NCBI RefSeq assembly: GCF_030272615.1
Contig: NC_081411.1
Coordinates: forward strand, 155,766,971-155,830,970
Source: Cryptomeria japonica
Taxonomy: Eukaryota; Streptophyta; Pinopsida; Cupressales; Cupressaceae
Direction of reading: 5' to 3'
Length of the DNA stretch: 64,000 bases
Part shown: positions 22,730 through 34,754 of the stretch, one piece after another
Layout: each line of letters begins with the position of its first letter
Position numbering within the stretch: position 1 is the first letter of the stretch
Notes under the pieces: generated by a model
Databases searched by the model: none
What the model saw: the letters and a program-made list of their open reading frames with translations, nothing else
What the model was told of the DNA's origin: nothing
Program-made: the position numbers and the translations under genes

Positions 22730-25700
22730 CTAAGTCTCTAACAATGGGGGTATGACCCCAAGCTGATCTCTGAGATATTCAAAAGTCTCCTTAGGTAAAG
22801 GCTTAGTGAAAATATCTACAATCTGCTCTTTAGTATTTATATAAACTAGTTTTACTTCTTTTGCTTCAACATTCTCTTTCAGAAAATTCATTTTGATAGA
22901 AACATGTTTAGTTTTAGAATGTAGTACCAAGTTCTTAGATATATCAATTGCTGCAGTGTTATCACAATAGATAGTTATAGGTTCCTTGCATTTTACCTTT
23001 ATGTCCTTCAACATTTGTTTAAGCCATAATACCTGTGTACAGTTAGTTGCTGCTGCAACATATTTTGATTCTACTGTTAATAAAGATGTGCAACTTTGTT
23101 TCTTACTCAACCAAGAAATTAATCTGCTTCCAAGAAAAAATTCTCTACCGGTGGTGCTTTTTCTATCATCCACATCTCCTGCCCAATTTGCATCTGTGTA
23201 TGCACATAATTCAAAGTTTTCATCTCTAGGATACCATAGGCCAAGATTTGTAGTGCCTTGTAAGTACCGGAAAATCCTTTTTACTGCCGATTCATGATTT
23301 TCCTTAGGATTACTCTGAAATATTGAAACAATACATACTGCATTCATAATATTAGGTCTTGTTTGTGTCAAATACAATTGCCCTCCTATCATAGATTTGT
23401 ACCTAGTCGGATTAACAGGGGTTGATTCATCCCTTAGTGATAATTTCTCATTTGTAGTCATAGGTGTGCTTACCGGTTTAGAGTTCTCCATGCCAAATTT
23501 CTTTAATAACTCTTTCAAGTACTTGGATTGACTCAAGAATATACCTTTATCAGTCTATGAAATCTGTAATCCTAAAAATAATTTTACCTCTCCAATCATT
23601 GACATTTCAAATTCTTGTTGCATTTCAATAGAAAAGTCTTTACATAATCCATCTTCTCCTCCAAAGATTATATTATCAACAAAAACTTCTATAACCAAGA
23701 TGTCATCATTAGCCACTTTATAGTATAAGTTGCTGTCAGCATTACCTTTAGAAAAACCAATCTTCAAAAAATATTTATCCAATCTAGCATACCAAGCTCT
23801 TGGAGCTTGTTTCAACCCATACAAAGCTTTCTTTAACCTGCAAACCATATCTTTGTTATCTGTCAAAGAAAATCCATCAGGTTGCTCAATGTAAACTTCT
23901 TCTTCAAGATCTCTATTCAGAAATGCACATTTAGCATCCATTTGGTATACTTTATAGTTCTTGTGTGCTGCAAAAGATAAGAATAATCTAACTACCTCAA
24001 TTCGAGCTACTGGTGCAAAGGTTTCATTATAATCAATTCCTTCTTTCTGTGAATATCCCTTACACACTGGTCTTGCTTTATTTCTGATTACCTTACCATC
24101 TTCATTAAGTTTGTTTCTGAATACCCATTTTGTTCCAATTACATTTTTGTTTTTAGGTCGGGGAACTAATGTCCATGTGTTATTTTTCTTAATTTGTTCT
24201 AATTCTTCTTCCATAGCTTTAATCCAGTATTTATCTTCACATGCCTCATTAATTGATGCTGGTTCAATTTGAGAAATAAGACATACCTCTTCATTTTCCA
24301 GTCTTCCTCTTGTCATAACTCCTTGATATTTGTTCCCAATTACCTGATCTTCAGAGTGGTTCAATCTTACATACTGGGGTGTCTTTGTTTGCTGCTATTC
24401 TTCAGTTACAGTGGATTTTTCAGATGATACCGGTGTAACTGGATCTCCATTCTGTACTGGTGTGTTCAATGTAGGCTCATTTGTTAGTATCTCTATTGCC
24501 GGTTCAGAGTCTATATACCTTGAAGTTCCTCTAAACTGTTAATCAATCTTCACATTTGTACTTTCAACAATTTTCTGCAATCTTTTATTAAACCATCTAT
24601 ATGCCTTGCTCTTAGATGAATAACCAAGAAATATTCCTTCATCACTTCTAGGATCAAATTTTCCAATATACTCATGTCTTCTAATATAGCATTTACTTCC
24701 AAATATTCTGAAATATTTAAGAGTAGGAGTAATACCAAACCATAGTTCATGAGGGGTCTTACTAGTTTCACCTTTGATGTGAACTTTGTTGAATGTGTAG
24801 ACTGCTATGCTAACTGCCTCTCTCCAATATACATGTGGTAGATTTGCTTCTGATAAAATACTTCTAGCTGCATCCAAGATAGTTTTGTTTTTCCTTTCTA
24901 CAACTCCATTCTGCTGTGGTGTCCGGGGTGCTGATAACTATCTTCTGATTCCATTTACTTCACAGAATGTATTAAATTCTTTAGATGTAAATTCACCTCC
25001 TTGATCTGATCTCAGACATTTGATTTTCTTACCGGTTTTATTCTCTTCCATTGCCTTGAATAGTTTGAATTTCCCAAGTGCTTCTGATTTTTCTCTAAGA
25101 AAAGTAACCCAACACATTCTAGAAAAGTCATCAATGATTAGCATTAAATATCTATCACCTTGTAGGATTTTAGTTCTAGCAGGACCACATAAATCAATAT
25201 GAATTAGATCAAGAGCATTATTAGATTTTTCTAGAATGATTTTAAAAGATGCTCTAACTTGTTTTCCAAATTGAAATTCCTTACATACCAGATTGTGAGG
25301 TTTGACAATCTTAGGTAAATCTCTTACTGCCTTGGTTGTGCTAATTTTCACAATGCAATCAAAATTTACATGACAGAGTCTCTTATGCCATAACCAACTT
25401 TCATCAATATGTGCAATCAAGCATGTCTTTTCATTGTTGTTCAAATGAGAGATATTACCTCTAGTTTGACTACCGGTTGCAATTTCCAAACCAGTTCTAT
25501 TCATAATTTTGCATTTCCCATTCTTGAATTGTAATTGAAATCCTTTTTCAACTAATTGTCCAACACACAAAAGATTATGCTTTAAACCTTCAACATAGTA
25601 AACATTGTCAGTATTGTGCTTACCATCAAGAGATATTGTACCTTTTCCTTTGATCAAACAAGCTTTATCATCTCCAAATCTTACTAGACCTCCATTATAT

Positions 25701-26875
25701 TCCTAAAAAGTCAAGAATTTACTTTTGTCACCAGCCATATGATGTGAACATCCTTAATCAATGATCCATTTATCCTTAATTTCAATTTTAGCTGCCAGGG
25801 CCTGCTCTACCAGTTGAATAGTAGATTTTGGTTGATCTTTTGTTATAGCAACAAAGACCCATCCATTGTCTATCAGATCCTCATCAGAATCATCAGTGAC
25901 TCCTTCATCAGCAAGATAACAAGATTTGTCTCTATTCTTCTTAAATCTATATCTCTGATATTCAAGGTTAGGCTTGTATGTTCTTCTAGCTTCTTCTTTC
26001 AATCTTGCATGTCTATCAGGGCATCGTGAAGCCATATGACCAATCTTATTATAGTTAAAACATTTAAAGAGTGCTTTACCTTCATACTTACTTCCAACTG
26101 GACCTTTAGGCATTTTTCTTGCAAATAGTGCTTCAAGTTCTTCATTTTCTCTCCTGCTTTCTTCAAGTTCTCTTGCATAAAAGGCTTTCCAATCAGATTT
26201 GTCAAATGATGATGCAGATGATGTTGATGCCTTAAAAGATAAATCTTTCTTTATGGTAGCAATAGGACCAAATTTCTCAATTTCAAAGGCTGAAAGTTTT
26301 CCAATCAATGTGTCCCTAGTTACTGATGTATTAGGCATTGTTCTTAACTCATTTATAGCAGTAAATTTCATTTTGTATGCCAGTGGCAATCCTCTTAAAA
26401 CTTTTGAAACAATGTCATCTTCACTTAAGGTTCCTCCACAAAATTTAATGCCCAAAATAATTTCATTAACTCTTTCCATAAAAGCAGAAATCCTTTCATC
26501 TTCTTCCATTTTTAGATTTTCATACCTGACTTGGAAGCTTTCAAGTTTTGCAATTTTGACTGTGGAATCTCCTTCATTCAATGTTTCTAAATGGTCCCAA
26601 ATAGCTTTAGCAATATATCTATCTAATAATCCCATGATTTGTTGATTTGATAATATGCTCAAAAGTGCTTCTCTTGCTTTGCAATTATTTTCTTCATCTT
26701 TAGCCAAGTTAGGTGGATTAGGTTGATTCTAAGTAGGAGTAGTATAGCCATTCTTTGTAAATTACTAGATGTCCTTTCCAATTCCATTTAGATGTGTCTC
26801 CATTCTGATCTTCCATATCCCATAGTTGGTTCCATCAAGTTTAGGACTATCCTTTCTAAAATAGTTAGAAGACAT
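22730..26875 (-). pseudogene. Copia-2 gag-pol polyprotein, single frame with eight stops
   Basis: The start is the ATG at 26875 (MSSNYFRKDSPKLDG), the first in frame after the PBS. Gag has a knuckle CFNYNKIGHMASRC in which the second Cys is Tyr (near 26060-26020). The protease active site reads WIID-stop-GCSHHM near 25750, so the catalytic Ser codon is lost. Integrase at about 25430-24540 keeps HKRLCHVNF, HIDLCGPA, DDFSR, RSDQGGEF. Reverse transcriptase at 24250-23555 has [52 protein letters not shown] and FVDNIIF, where the second catalytic Asp is Asn. RNase H at 23536-22730 has YTDANWAGDVDDRKST and IYCDNTAAI. Eight in-frame stops; the phase never changes. Confidence 0.92.
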
Positions 26876-26908
26876 CGAGCTGTTAAACTTCTGCAAAAAG
26901 AGGACTAG

Positions 26909-26920
26909 GCTCTGATACCA
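26909..26920 (-). other. Copia-2 primer binding site (iMet-type)
   Basis: Minus strand TGGTATCAGAGC, two bases after the 5' LTR end. Standard plant copia PBS. Confidence 0.88.
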
Positions 26921-26922
26921 AT

Positions 26923-27992
26923 TGTTAGGTCCCGAAGACAAATGAGAAGGGGTGGGGGGGGTGAATCAGTTGCCAAATAAATTCAAACCAAAAGAAACTC
27001 AACCAAACTTAATGCTTAATACCGGTAAACCAAAACTTAGTGCCGGTAGAAAGTTTGTCAGTTAATTGTAGTACCGGTAAAGATAAGTGTATGAAACAAA
27101 AAAACAATAACATCCACAACACATAACACCAATATTTGTACGTGGAAACCTTGTAAGGGGAAAAACCATGGTGGGAAACCTTACCCACAATCAGATGATA
27201 CTACTATAGATAGTAAGTGTATACAAATGGGGTCTGCACATGCAGAAAGGCCAAGCACCTAAAGCTCACTGCTCAAACACAAATGGGAGTCACACTGACT
27301 ACAATTGGATAGTTAAATCCAATAATGATGTACTGCTCAAAATAGCATCTTCATATACTGGATTCAATATTGGTTCAGTTCTGATATGCCTTCACAAAAA
27401 CCTTCCTTCAACCTTCAAGAGATGTCTATGTGTATAGCTCTCCTTATTTTCGCATATACTGAATTACAATCCTTCTCACATTGACTTATTGATCTTACAT
27501 TTACACCATAACCTAAGACCAATTGAGTAGGTCAGCTCTAAAAGATATTACAATAAAAATAATTTACAAGTAAAACAATAATCGATGCAATAATTGATAC
27601 AACATGTTGGCTTAATGCATTTACAACAATAATAAATCATCTCCATAGTGTGCCTTGCTGATCTGGAGTAGATAAGCCTACCGGTGCTTATCCTGGACCT
27701 ATTTGCTGGTAATAGCAAATATGCAATCATGAATATACCTATGAACAAATCTTCAAGACAAAGTCTCCAAACAATGTCTTCGACATAACCAAGTGTTTTC
27801 CATGTCATTCCAAGTGCCGGTGAATAATATATCCTACCGGTGAACCAGATACCAGTGACTGTGCATAAGTCACTTTCTTGCCAGTGAACATAACCAATTC
27901 TCTAATTGCTAGTAGGCTGACCAGAGTTGATAAGTGTTAATAGGTGTTGACATCAATGACAAAACCATATCAACATATCCAAAATACCAACA
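26923..27992 (-). repeat. Copia-2 5' LTR, 1070 bp
   Basis: TG...CA ends (TGTTGGTATTTTGG...ACCTAACA on the minus strand). Contains TTTGTCATTGATGTCAACA near its 5' end and the C run / TTCACCCCCC element near 26950-26963, next to the PBS. Uninterrupted, unlike its mate. Confidence 0.92.
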
Positions 27993-28317
27993 ATACTCAA
28001 TCCCATATTTTATTAGATGATACTTGTTCTCCTCTCTGTAGAATATATCTTTTCTATCATACAAATATGGACTTCTCAAAATAATCCCACAACTATCTAT
28101 TGGTACGACATCTAATTATACCTCATCAATGAACTTTATGTAATTGCAAATATGAGTTTACATTGGTTAGACACTTGTAACCTAGCATTTTCACATAGCC
28201 ATCCTAAAGGATATTATTTGGATGAGGCTTAGTCTCAAGTCCCAATGTCTTAACAACTTCTTTAGAAATAAGATTACCTTGTGAACCACTATCAAAAAGT
28301 GAATCAATTTTTGTATG
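27993..28317 (-). pseudogene. Gypsy-1 retropepsin-like protease
   Basis: Aspartic protease that would cut the Gag-Pol polyprotein. The active-site triad is kept: SLFDSGSQGNLIS, with the DSG codons at 28285-28293. It is followed by VVKTLGLETKPHP. Two or three stops follow near 28210-28130. The minus-strand 5' side continues at 32111 (VISKHT) after the 28318-32110 element is removed, in the same frame. The 3' side ends in GIEY and continues into the RT part at 19822. Confidence 0.8.
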
Positions 28318-28988
28318 TGTTGGTTAACAGATTTGTCTAGTCTTAATTTTATGTTGACTGAATCGTGTTACCCCTCTTTCTTGAAAGACAAATTGAACCA
28401 ATAGTTGGGTAAATTTATGAATAATTTACCCTCTGCATAAGGGTGCAACTTCCCATATGATATTCAATGAATTTTATTTAAAATTCTAGTTTCACTTTTA
28501 ACCAGAAAGTGAGTAAAGGCATTCACATTCATAAGTCAACACCACATGAATGATATAAAGATAAAAATTATGTATGTAAACTCACAGGATTACAACTAAA
28601 ATAGCCTCACTTCTCAGAAAATTTCCTCTTAACATGAATCTGATCGAGTCTCGCTCATGTCTCACAGGACAAGGGGGATCAGAACATGCATGCAAAATCA
28701 ACAAAAGACCTACTTATTAAATTCATTCACAAAATTATGAAAGTGAAATAACCAAAGAAGCAACAAATGTTGCATAAATGAATCTATCTCAATAGATATT
28801 TTCTATCCACATTCAAACACATATATTTGAAAGCTGCATAATAAGTATCATTCTATTCATTGATAAAATGTCTTCCTTAAAAATTCAACACATTCATAAG
28901 AAAACTAAGTCTGCTAATCTATTTCACCACCAAAATTTCTCAGACCTTATCAAAGTCAAGTGAATCAGTTTATATAGCCACAACCTAG
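28318..28988 (-). other. 3' region of the unclassified element
   Basis: 670 A/T-rich bases after the ORF stop. A good TATA-like site (minus GCTATATAAAC, about 28971-28981) lies only about 10 bases after the stop, which would suit an LTR-like U3/R, but no second copy of this segment exists at the other end. Confidence 0.4.
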
Positions 28989-31312
28989 CTAACAGTTGAT
29001 GGCCTTAATGTATTCTGCCATGCTCCTCATTATCTCTTTTATTTCAAACTTATCTTTTTCATCCTTCCAGGATCTTTTCAACATCTTCTTGGTTGAAACT
29101 TCCAAATGTAATGCATCTGTTGTGCGAGTTCCTACCCCTAAGTTCACTTTTTCCACCGTGAAATCTTTACTTGTCGGATCAGCCATAGTTTCATCAGTTT
29201 TGGGCGGGCAATCCCTGCAGTCCAATTACCTGTATCTTCATCAAAATCAATTTTTGATATAGTCTTTAGCCTTTTGGCTTTGGAAACCTTTCCCAGACAT
29301 TTACTAACCATATCCTTGATGGGGATATATATTGGAACAATGCTCCTTGTCTTACTAGCTAATGTGCTCTCCAACCATGTTGTCCAAGGTGTTGCAAGAG
29401 ATTTGTCTATACCAATTTTTGCCTTCTTTTGATCTCTCACTACTAAGGTAGTGTCCACATTCAGGGCTTCACCTACTTGTTGACTGTCACCCTCATCATC
29501 TAAATCCTAAACTCTCACATTTGGATTTGAAACAGAGATATCCATCTTAGGTATGGTCTCAAGGTCAATTACTATATCAGCAGGGGAAGATTATCTTGTT
29601 CTCTTAGTTCTAGAATGAGTGATTCTACTTGTTGGTAAATATTCTTTTCTCCATATCCTTTCTATTACCCGCTCACCCTTCTCCTTTTTCCTAGAAGAAC
29701 CTACACAAGATGGAACAAGGGGATTAGAAACTAGGGATTTAGTGGGAGAGGTTGAAAGTTTTCTTGAACTTTTGCTCAGTCTCCGTTCTTTAAGCCATTT
29801 TTCTGTCCTTCGGATAACCGAGAATGTCTTGGTTTGAATGTGCTCTTCTTCATTCTTTCCCCAATGTATTTATGAAATTACCTCCTTCTGCCTATCATCA
29901 ACAAACTAGGAATCAAGCAAATCACTTTCATCATCAACAATAGTTGCAGTATTAATCTTTAGGCCAAAATTCCTAATCTGTTGTACCAAAAGTCTTAAGT
30001 GAGCTCTTTTTTGAACCTCATATTCATCCATGCAATCTGCCCAGAAATATTCTAGGTTTGGTATATGATGAAAATCCTTCCTAAGTGTAAGGTGGGCCGT
30101 TACAAACCCCTTAGCATCAAAATCAATTCTGGGAGTGTGCAACTGAAAGTTGAACTTCTTGAACTCCAACTCTAAACCCAAGACATCCGAGACACTATTA
30201 CAGGTGTAATAAGTCAACTCAATGGGAAAATAAACTCCTGTCCGGTGCTTCACCCTGTATTTCTTGTCTATATGAGAAAGTTGCTTGCACATTTCAATTA
30301 AAACTTTCCTATCAAAGACATATCTTGGCAACTTATACGATTCACCTTTAAAACTGTGAACCCTCAAATAAGTGAATCTGGAGAACTAAATATAGAAGCT
30401 CCCATATGTGCTTACAAAATGCATGGCTTCCTTTGTCAATCTTTTATGGATATCCCCTTTCAACTCAAACACCAGTTTCCCAAGGAAAACATCATGGAGC
30501 CTGTGATAATTCTTAGTGGCTCTGTTCTGTTGCAAATGCGGGTGATAATCATATATCCTCATGTCATTTCGCCAATTTTCATGATATAAGCCAACCCATT
30601 AGCGAGTGCAAGCTAAACAATATATGAGGTAAGATGACATATAGAGATTTTTGTTACCAAAACAACTTAAACCCTCATTCATCCTTTCAGTAGTTAACTC
30701 CACCCAATCTATGTATCTCCCATCATCTAAAATAACTTGAATAAAGAAGTACATTCAATCTTCCCAAAAGAAGGCCATTTGATTCCCTCTAATCCTATGA
30801 AGAAAAATCACAATATCACGTACCTCTCTAATCAAATGTTCTATGGTTAATGGTCTAGGTAAACAAGAGCCACCCTTCTGAAGCTTCAATAACTAGTTTC
30901 GGGCAATAACACTTCGATATATTGTCTTCTTTTCGAAAAACTACCCCTAAGACTTAGACGCTGTCCAGTCTTCATACCGTTCGTTCTCATGAATCTTCAT
31001 GACTGTAGTAATGATTTCCTGATTCACTTTTAGCAGAACTTCACCATTTGCAGTTTGGATGCTCCTCTGAATGGGGTCATAGTGGTTCATATATTCTTGG
31101 ACTAATTCTGGACAAAGAATGGCTGGTGGAAAAGCTGTCGCTTCTATTAACCCACTATCAATTATTTTCTGTATGATATGGGAATTTATAGAATCCCACA
31201 CTTTGTCATGAAATTCCTTTAAATCTACTGATGAGAGGAAAGTATCACCTAAATATTGGTGTGAACAAACTAGCCCTGAGTTTTGGTCAATTTTAGGCAA
31301 TGTTGGCCTCAT
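28989..31312 (-). pseudogene. Decayed ORF of unknown function in the 28318-32110 element
   Basis: One frame from the ATG at 31312 (MRPTLPKIDQNSG) to about 29225, then a shift into a frame ending TAG at 28989, about 770 codons with stops near 30947, 30890, 30745, 29903, 29870, 29590 and 29505. I do not recognise it. The first part (LVQEYMNHY, ANGEVLLKVNQEIITTVMKI) has the pattern of plant transposon-associated PMD/transposase-like domains: a Phe-rich segment, then an I-T-x-E-x-V helix. The middle is well folded looking (VYFPIELTYYTCNSVSDVLG, HIPNLEYFWADCMDEYEVQK), and the end is basic and coiled-coil-like (KKMLKRSWKDEKDKFEIKE). It may be related to ORF2 of NA-A/B. No catalytic motif is visible. 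Confidence 0.5.
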
Positions 31313-32110
31313 CTTGGGTTTCTACACAAGACTCAGGGGTAAACAAGAAACTTTGCAAGAAAACAAATTCATAGAGCTCCTAAATATATGAAATGACGAG
31401 GATGAGGGAAAAAGAACAAAACTCACCTTGAAAGAGGATTCTAGATTGCAAAAACATAGGTCAAGTCACCATGCGTAGTGTCCAACACTTGCTTAATTGT
31501 GAAATGGGCAACTACGAGAAATGATTTTAAAAAACAAACAAAACAAAACTCAAGGGCGAGATAATTTATCACACAATTCATTTAGGATAAATTGACTACT
31601 TATCCATGTCTTCTTACTCTGAAAAGACCATTTCCTGACATCTCATTATTATTCAACTTATTCCTTCCTCTTCATGATTACCATGCAATATAGTACACTT
31701 GATGACTTATTATCTCGAGTTCTTTTTAAATTTGGAATATTATTTTTTTGAAACACCCACCAACATGATGCTTTCCTTTTCCACTTGAAGCTGCATTCAT
31801 CCAACGTTGAACCTCAAACTACAAACTCCTTCAACAGTGGTTCACAGGTTCAAGTTCAACAAAACCAAAATAGTCTACTGACGGACCAACATAAGAATAT
31901 ACAACAGACCTTGCTAAAGACAAGACTTCAGACCAAATTCCACTCTCATACATATTGAACCTTGAACCTTGAACTTTTGACAATGGTGGTTCAAAGGATC
32001 AAGTTCAAAGACGCACCCGCCATATAACAAAACTTTACACAAGGCTCCACTTTAAAGAGCACAACCAAGAATTGTTCAACTTAACAATTGAGGATTAAGG
32101 GAGGGTAATA
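31313..32110 (-). other. 5' region of the unclassified element
   Basis: 800 bases without a supported gene. It holds a repeated AGTTCAAGGTTCAA-type motif (minus strand) at about 31840-32010. No PBS-like TGGTATCAGAGC or similar site was seen. Confidence 0.45.
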
Positions 32111-33291
32111 GTATGTTTTGAGATGACTCTAATATGAAATATCTCACTACATTTCCTTTCATCATGCACAATTTCAGATTTTGAAGAATGAGTATTAGAG
32201 CTAGAACTAACAACAAAAGAAATAGCTTGTAAACCCATGGCTGTGATCTTGGTTTCATCACCTGAATCCAATCCAAGATATTTTTGAACTATAGAAGTGG
32301 TCTTCTTATCACCCCTCTTGTTCCCAATCCTCTTTGGTTTGATTTCTCAATGAAGATTCCAACACTTGGCTTCATCATGTCCTTCCTTTTTACAATGTAA
32401 ACATGTGGGCTTCTCATTTTCTTTCTTCACTATAGTTGTTCTTTTGACCCTACCCTTTCCTTTGTACTTGTTGGTGGATAGTGGAGATGGCTTCGTTGAA
32501 AATTTCTCATTAACATTCTTTCCTCTTGACTCAATGTGAGTAGCTTGAACAAAAACTTCATCAAAATTAGTTGGGTTAAACATAAGAATAGTATGTCTTA
32601 AATAACCATGCAACCCACCAATATAATTCAAAAGAGTTTCTTTTGTATATAGAGGAATTCTCGATGTTAGTGCCATCTTTTTGAACTCTTGAGTATAATC
32701 TTGCACATTTTGTCCTTTATCTTGTCTTAGATTTTTCCAATCCATTAATGCTTGTTGCATATATCCTAACAGATAAAATTGCTTCTTTAATGTAGATGTA
32801 AATTCATACCAAGAAGATTGCATTGTACCTCCCATGTGACGATCTTCTTGAATCTTACTCTCCCACCATATTAGTGCAGTGCCTCCTAGGAGGAGAGTAG
32901 CTAGCTGAACATTGGATCCTTCATCCTCAATTATTTGAAACTTGCAGTAGACTTCAATTTGCTTAATCCAATTATCTAGCTTTTCTACATTAAATTCACC
33001 AATATACATTGGCAAATCAAATTTCACATCTAATTTTAACAAAGGTAATTTAGAATCAGCCTTTTCTAGTTGTCCCTTTTGAGATGGAGATAAAGATGGA
33101 GAAGAAGATGTAGAAGGAGGAGGACTTGGAGGAGGATCACCACCGACTCTTTCATCCTTAACTTTACTAACACCTTCTCCATATTTTATTCATTATCTGT
33201 ACAAATCTTTCACCATTACTTTCATGTCAAGAAAAGCTTGTCGAAATACCCTTTTAGACTCACGAATTATTTCTTCTCCCTCACGTTCCAT
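32111..33291 (-). pseudogene. Gypsy-1 gag with CCHC knuckle and protease leader
   Basis: Capsid/nucleocapsid protein of the element. The start is the ATG at 33291 (MEREGEEIIRES), in frame with the main open stretch; two stops lie near 33190. A Pro/Ser stretch near 33110-33140 precedes the gag fold (LPMYIGEFNVEKLDNWI, ALIWWES, FKKQF-like LKKQFY, DYTQEFKKM). A complete CX2CX4HX4C knuckle, CLHCKKEGHDEAKC, is at 32362-32403. A TGA at 32347-32349 ends the longest open part, but the same frame goes on to the protease leader at 32111. This single-frame gag-pol layout is common in plant gypsy elements. Confidence 0.85.
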
Positions 33292-33417
33292 TACTTCTCA
33301 TGGAAATGCATGTCTCGTACCAATCCTGGGATTAAACTCTTCAGGCGATCCTTCTCCACACTTGAGCTTAGACCTAGTTAGCATTCAACACAAATGCTTG
33401 CAGATCCTTGATCAATT

Positions 33418-33429
33418 GCTTTGATACCA
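33418..33429 (-). other. Gypsy-1 primer binding site (iMet-like)
   Basis: Minus strand TGGTATCAAAGC, three bases inside the 5' LTR. It differs from the usual plant iMet-type TGGTATCAGAGC by one base. It fixes the LTR boundary at 33433. Confidence 0.75.
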
Positions 33430-33432
33430 ACT

Positions 33433-34754
33433 TGATCCAAAATTAGTGGTAAAAAGCAACCTTTTCACACTAATTTGAATTCCAATAATTTAAATGTCAT
33501 TATTCAATTTTTCATAACTACTTTATTGAATTAACACCATTCAATAAGTAATTTAAATGATAAAAAAATGAAAAGACTTATAAATAACCATAAATCATAC
33601 ACTGCAAGTTGATAACAGAGTTCACCCCTAATGGGCCACATCTTTGGGTTCGCTTCAAGTGTGCAACTGATCCATTAACATTGATGAAAATTACATAAAA
33701 TGGCCTTTAACATCAAAAGCAATTTAAAAAACCTCCAGAACTAATTGTCTAGATTCTTTAGGAAGATATGAACTCACTAAGAGTTCCTCCAAATTCCTCT
33801 TGCACAATAAATAAATAAATAAAGTCTAAAAAACCTTTAACTCTCCATAGCTGCTTACAATAACCAATTCTGGGTGCTTGTCTGTTATCAAAACATGCTT
33901 GTGGAGAAATGATAACACTTTGCCTTTATATAGGCAAGCTTGCAAGTTATAGCCTTCCTTTTACATTAAATTTTGCTTTATCTAGAAGATTACATTTTAA
34001 ATGCATATCTTTGCTTTTTTCCAAACACATCTAAAACATGTGGTGCAATGGATAAAGATAAGCCTTATCCCATGGAGGTTGTGGGTTCAAGTCTTCATGT
34101 GGGTCCAAAAAAAGATTACTTTTTCAAACCCCATGTGAGCAATATTTTTTAGACTTTATTTGCAATTTAAATAAAGTCTTCTCTCAGTAATACTCACATC
34201 CAATAGCATGGTAAAGTGATTAAAATGTGGGGATTTGGTGGGGTAGGTCTTGGGATCAAATCCCACCAAATAAAGTTTTTATTGAATGCAACATTATCCT
34301 TTATTTTCTTTTAATTCTTTTCCATTCATATGTGAAGAAAATGGGATAATGGTAGGACCATTTATTTATGATGGATAGGTTTTGAGTTAAAATCCCACTT
34401 ACCATTCTTGCAAGTTGACTTGTCATGTGTTAATTTTTGAATGGTCCACATGGCATCTTCTGATTGATCCATGTGGTCATATTTTATTGGTACACTTGTT
34501 GCCACATATTGAATTTGTATTGTGCCATTTTTTAACCTTTAATCATGCCATGCTATTTTCTGGTTGAGCCATGTGTCAATACATCCATGTCTTTCACTCA
34601 ACTTCTGAAGCCCATAACTTTTGCCTACGATGTCCGGTTAATCCCGTTGAAAATGCGTCAGAAAGATCTTGACAAGCTCTATAGCATGAAAGACTTTCCA
34701 TAAACTCACACCATCATAAATTTGGATCGATTGTGGAAAGATCCTCCTGGATCA
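33433..34754 (-). repeat. Gypsy-1 5' LTR, 1322 bp
   Basis: Bounded by TGATCCA and TGGATCA, so its ends form a 7-bp inverted repeat. The outer 517 bases match window positions 1-534. It lies between the PBS and Copia-1 sequence at 34755. A short (AATA)n run is at about 33807-33824. No gene is seen inside. Confidence 0.87.
33925..33932 (-). promoter_or_regulatory. TATA box in Gypsy-1 5' LTR
   Basis: Minus strand TATATAAA inside a short palindromic setting (GCCTATATAAAGGC). It is the only good TATA-like site in this LTR, about 500 bases from its inner end, a usual place for the U3/R boundary. Function is inferred. Confidence 0.5.

Larger units (their letters stand above)
19823..27992 (-). mobile_element. 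Copia-2: full-length Ty1/copia element
   Basis: Flanked by exact 5-bp ATACT (19818-19822 and 27993-27997) and inserted between protease and RT of Gypsy-1. 5' LTR 26923-27992, 3' LTR 19823-22366 (itself split by a solo LTR). iMet-type PBS and AAAGGGGGAGAT PPT are present. One continuous gag-pol frame of 1381 codons plus stop carries only point stops, no frameshift. Order gag-PR-IN-RT-RH defines copia. Confidence 0.93.
28318..32110 (-). mobile_element. Unclassified 3.8-kb insertion with 5-bp TSD
   Basis: Splits the Gypsy-1 protease leader and is flanked by exact GTATG (28313-28317, 32111-32115); removing it and one copy restores the frame. The ends on the minus strand are TATTACCC (perhaps TG decayed to TA) and CCAACA, as in LTR elements, but I found neither long terminal repeats nor inverted repeats, PBS or PPT. 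It contains one long decayed ORF on the minus strand. Its class is open: a derivative of an LTR element is the best guess. Confidence 0.6.
1..34754 (-). mobile_element. Gypsy-1: Ty3/gypsy element carrying three nested insertions
   Basis: LTR retrotransposon on the minus strand inserted in Copia-1. In its own order: 5' LTR 33433-34754, PBS 33418-33429, gag 33291-32111, protease 28317-27993, RT/RNase H 19822-18354, integrase 2108-685, PPT 546-535, 3' LTR 534 and beyond position 1. The pieces join in frame once the Tat element, Copia-2 and the 28318-32110 element are removed, leaving about 4.7 kb internal sequence. PR-RT-RH-IN order makes it Ty3/gypsy. The right flank is AATAG; the matching left TSD is outside the window. 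Confidence 0.88.

Noticed and set aside
26199-26645. 148-codon + strand ORF
   Set aside because: Antisense of Copia-2 gag.
28318-32110. Calling this a standard LTR retrotransposon
   Set aside because: I compared both ends in direct and inverted orientation and found no matching terminal repeats, and no PBS or PPT.
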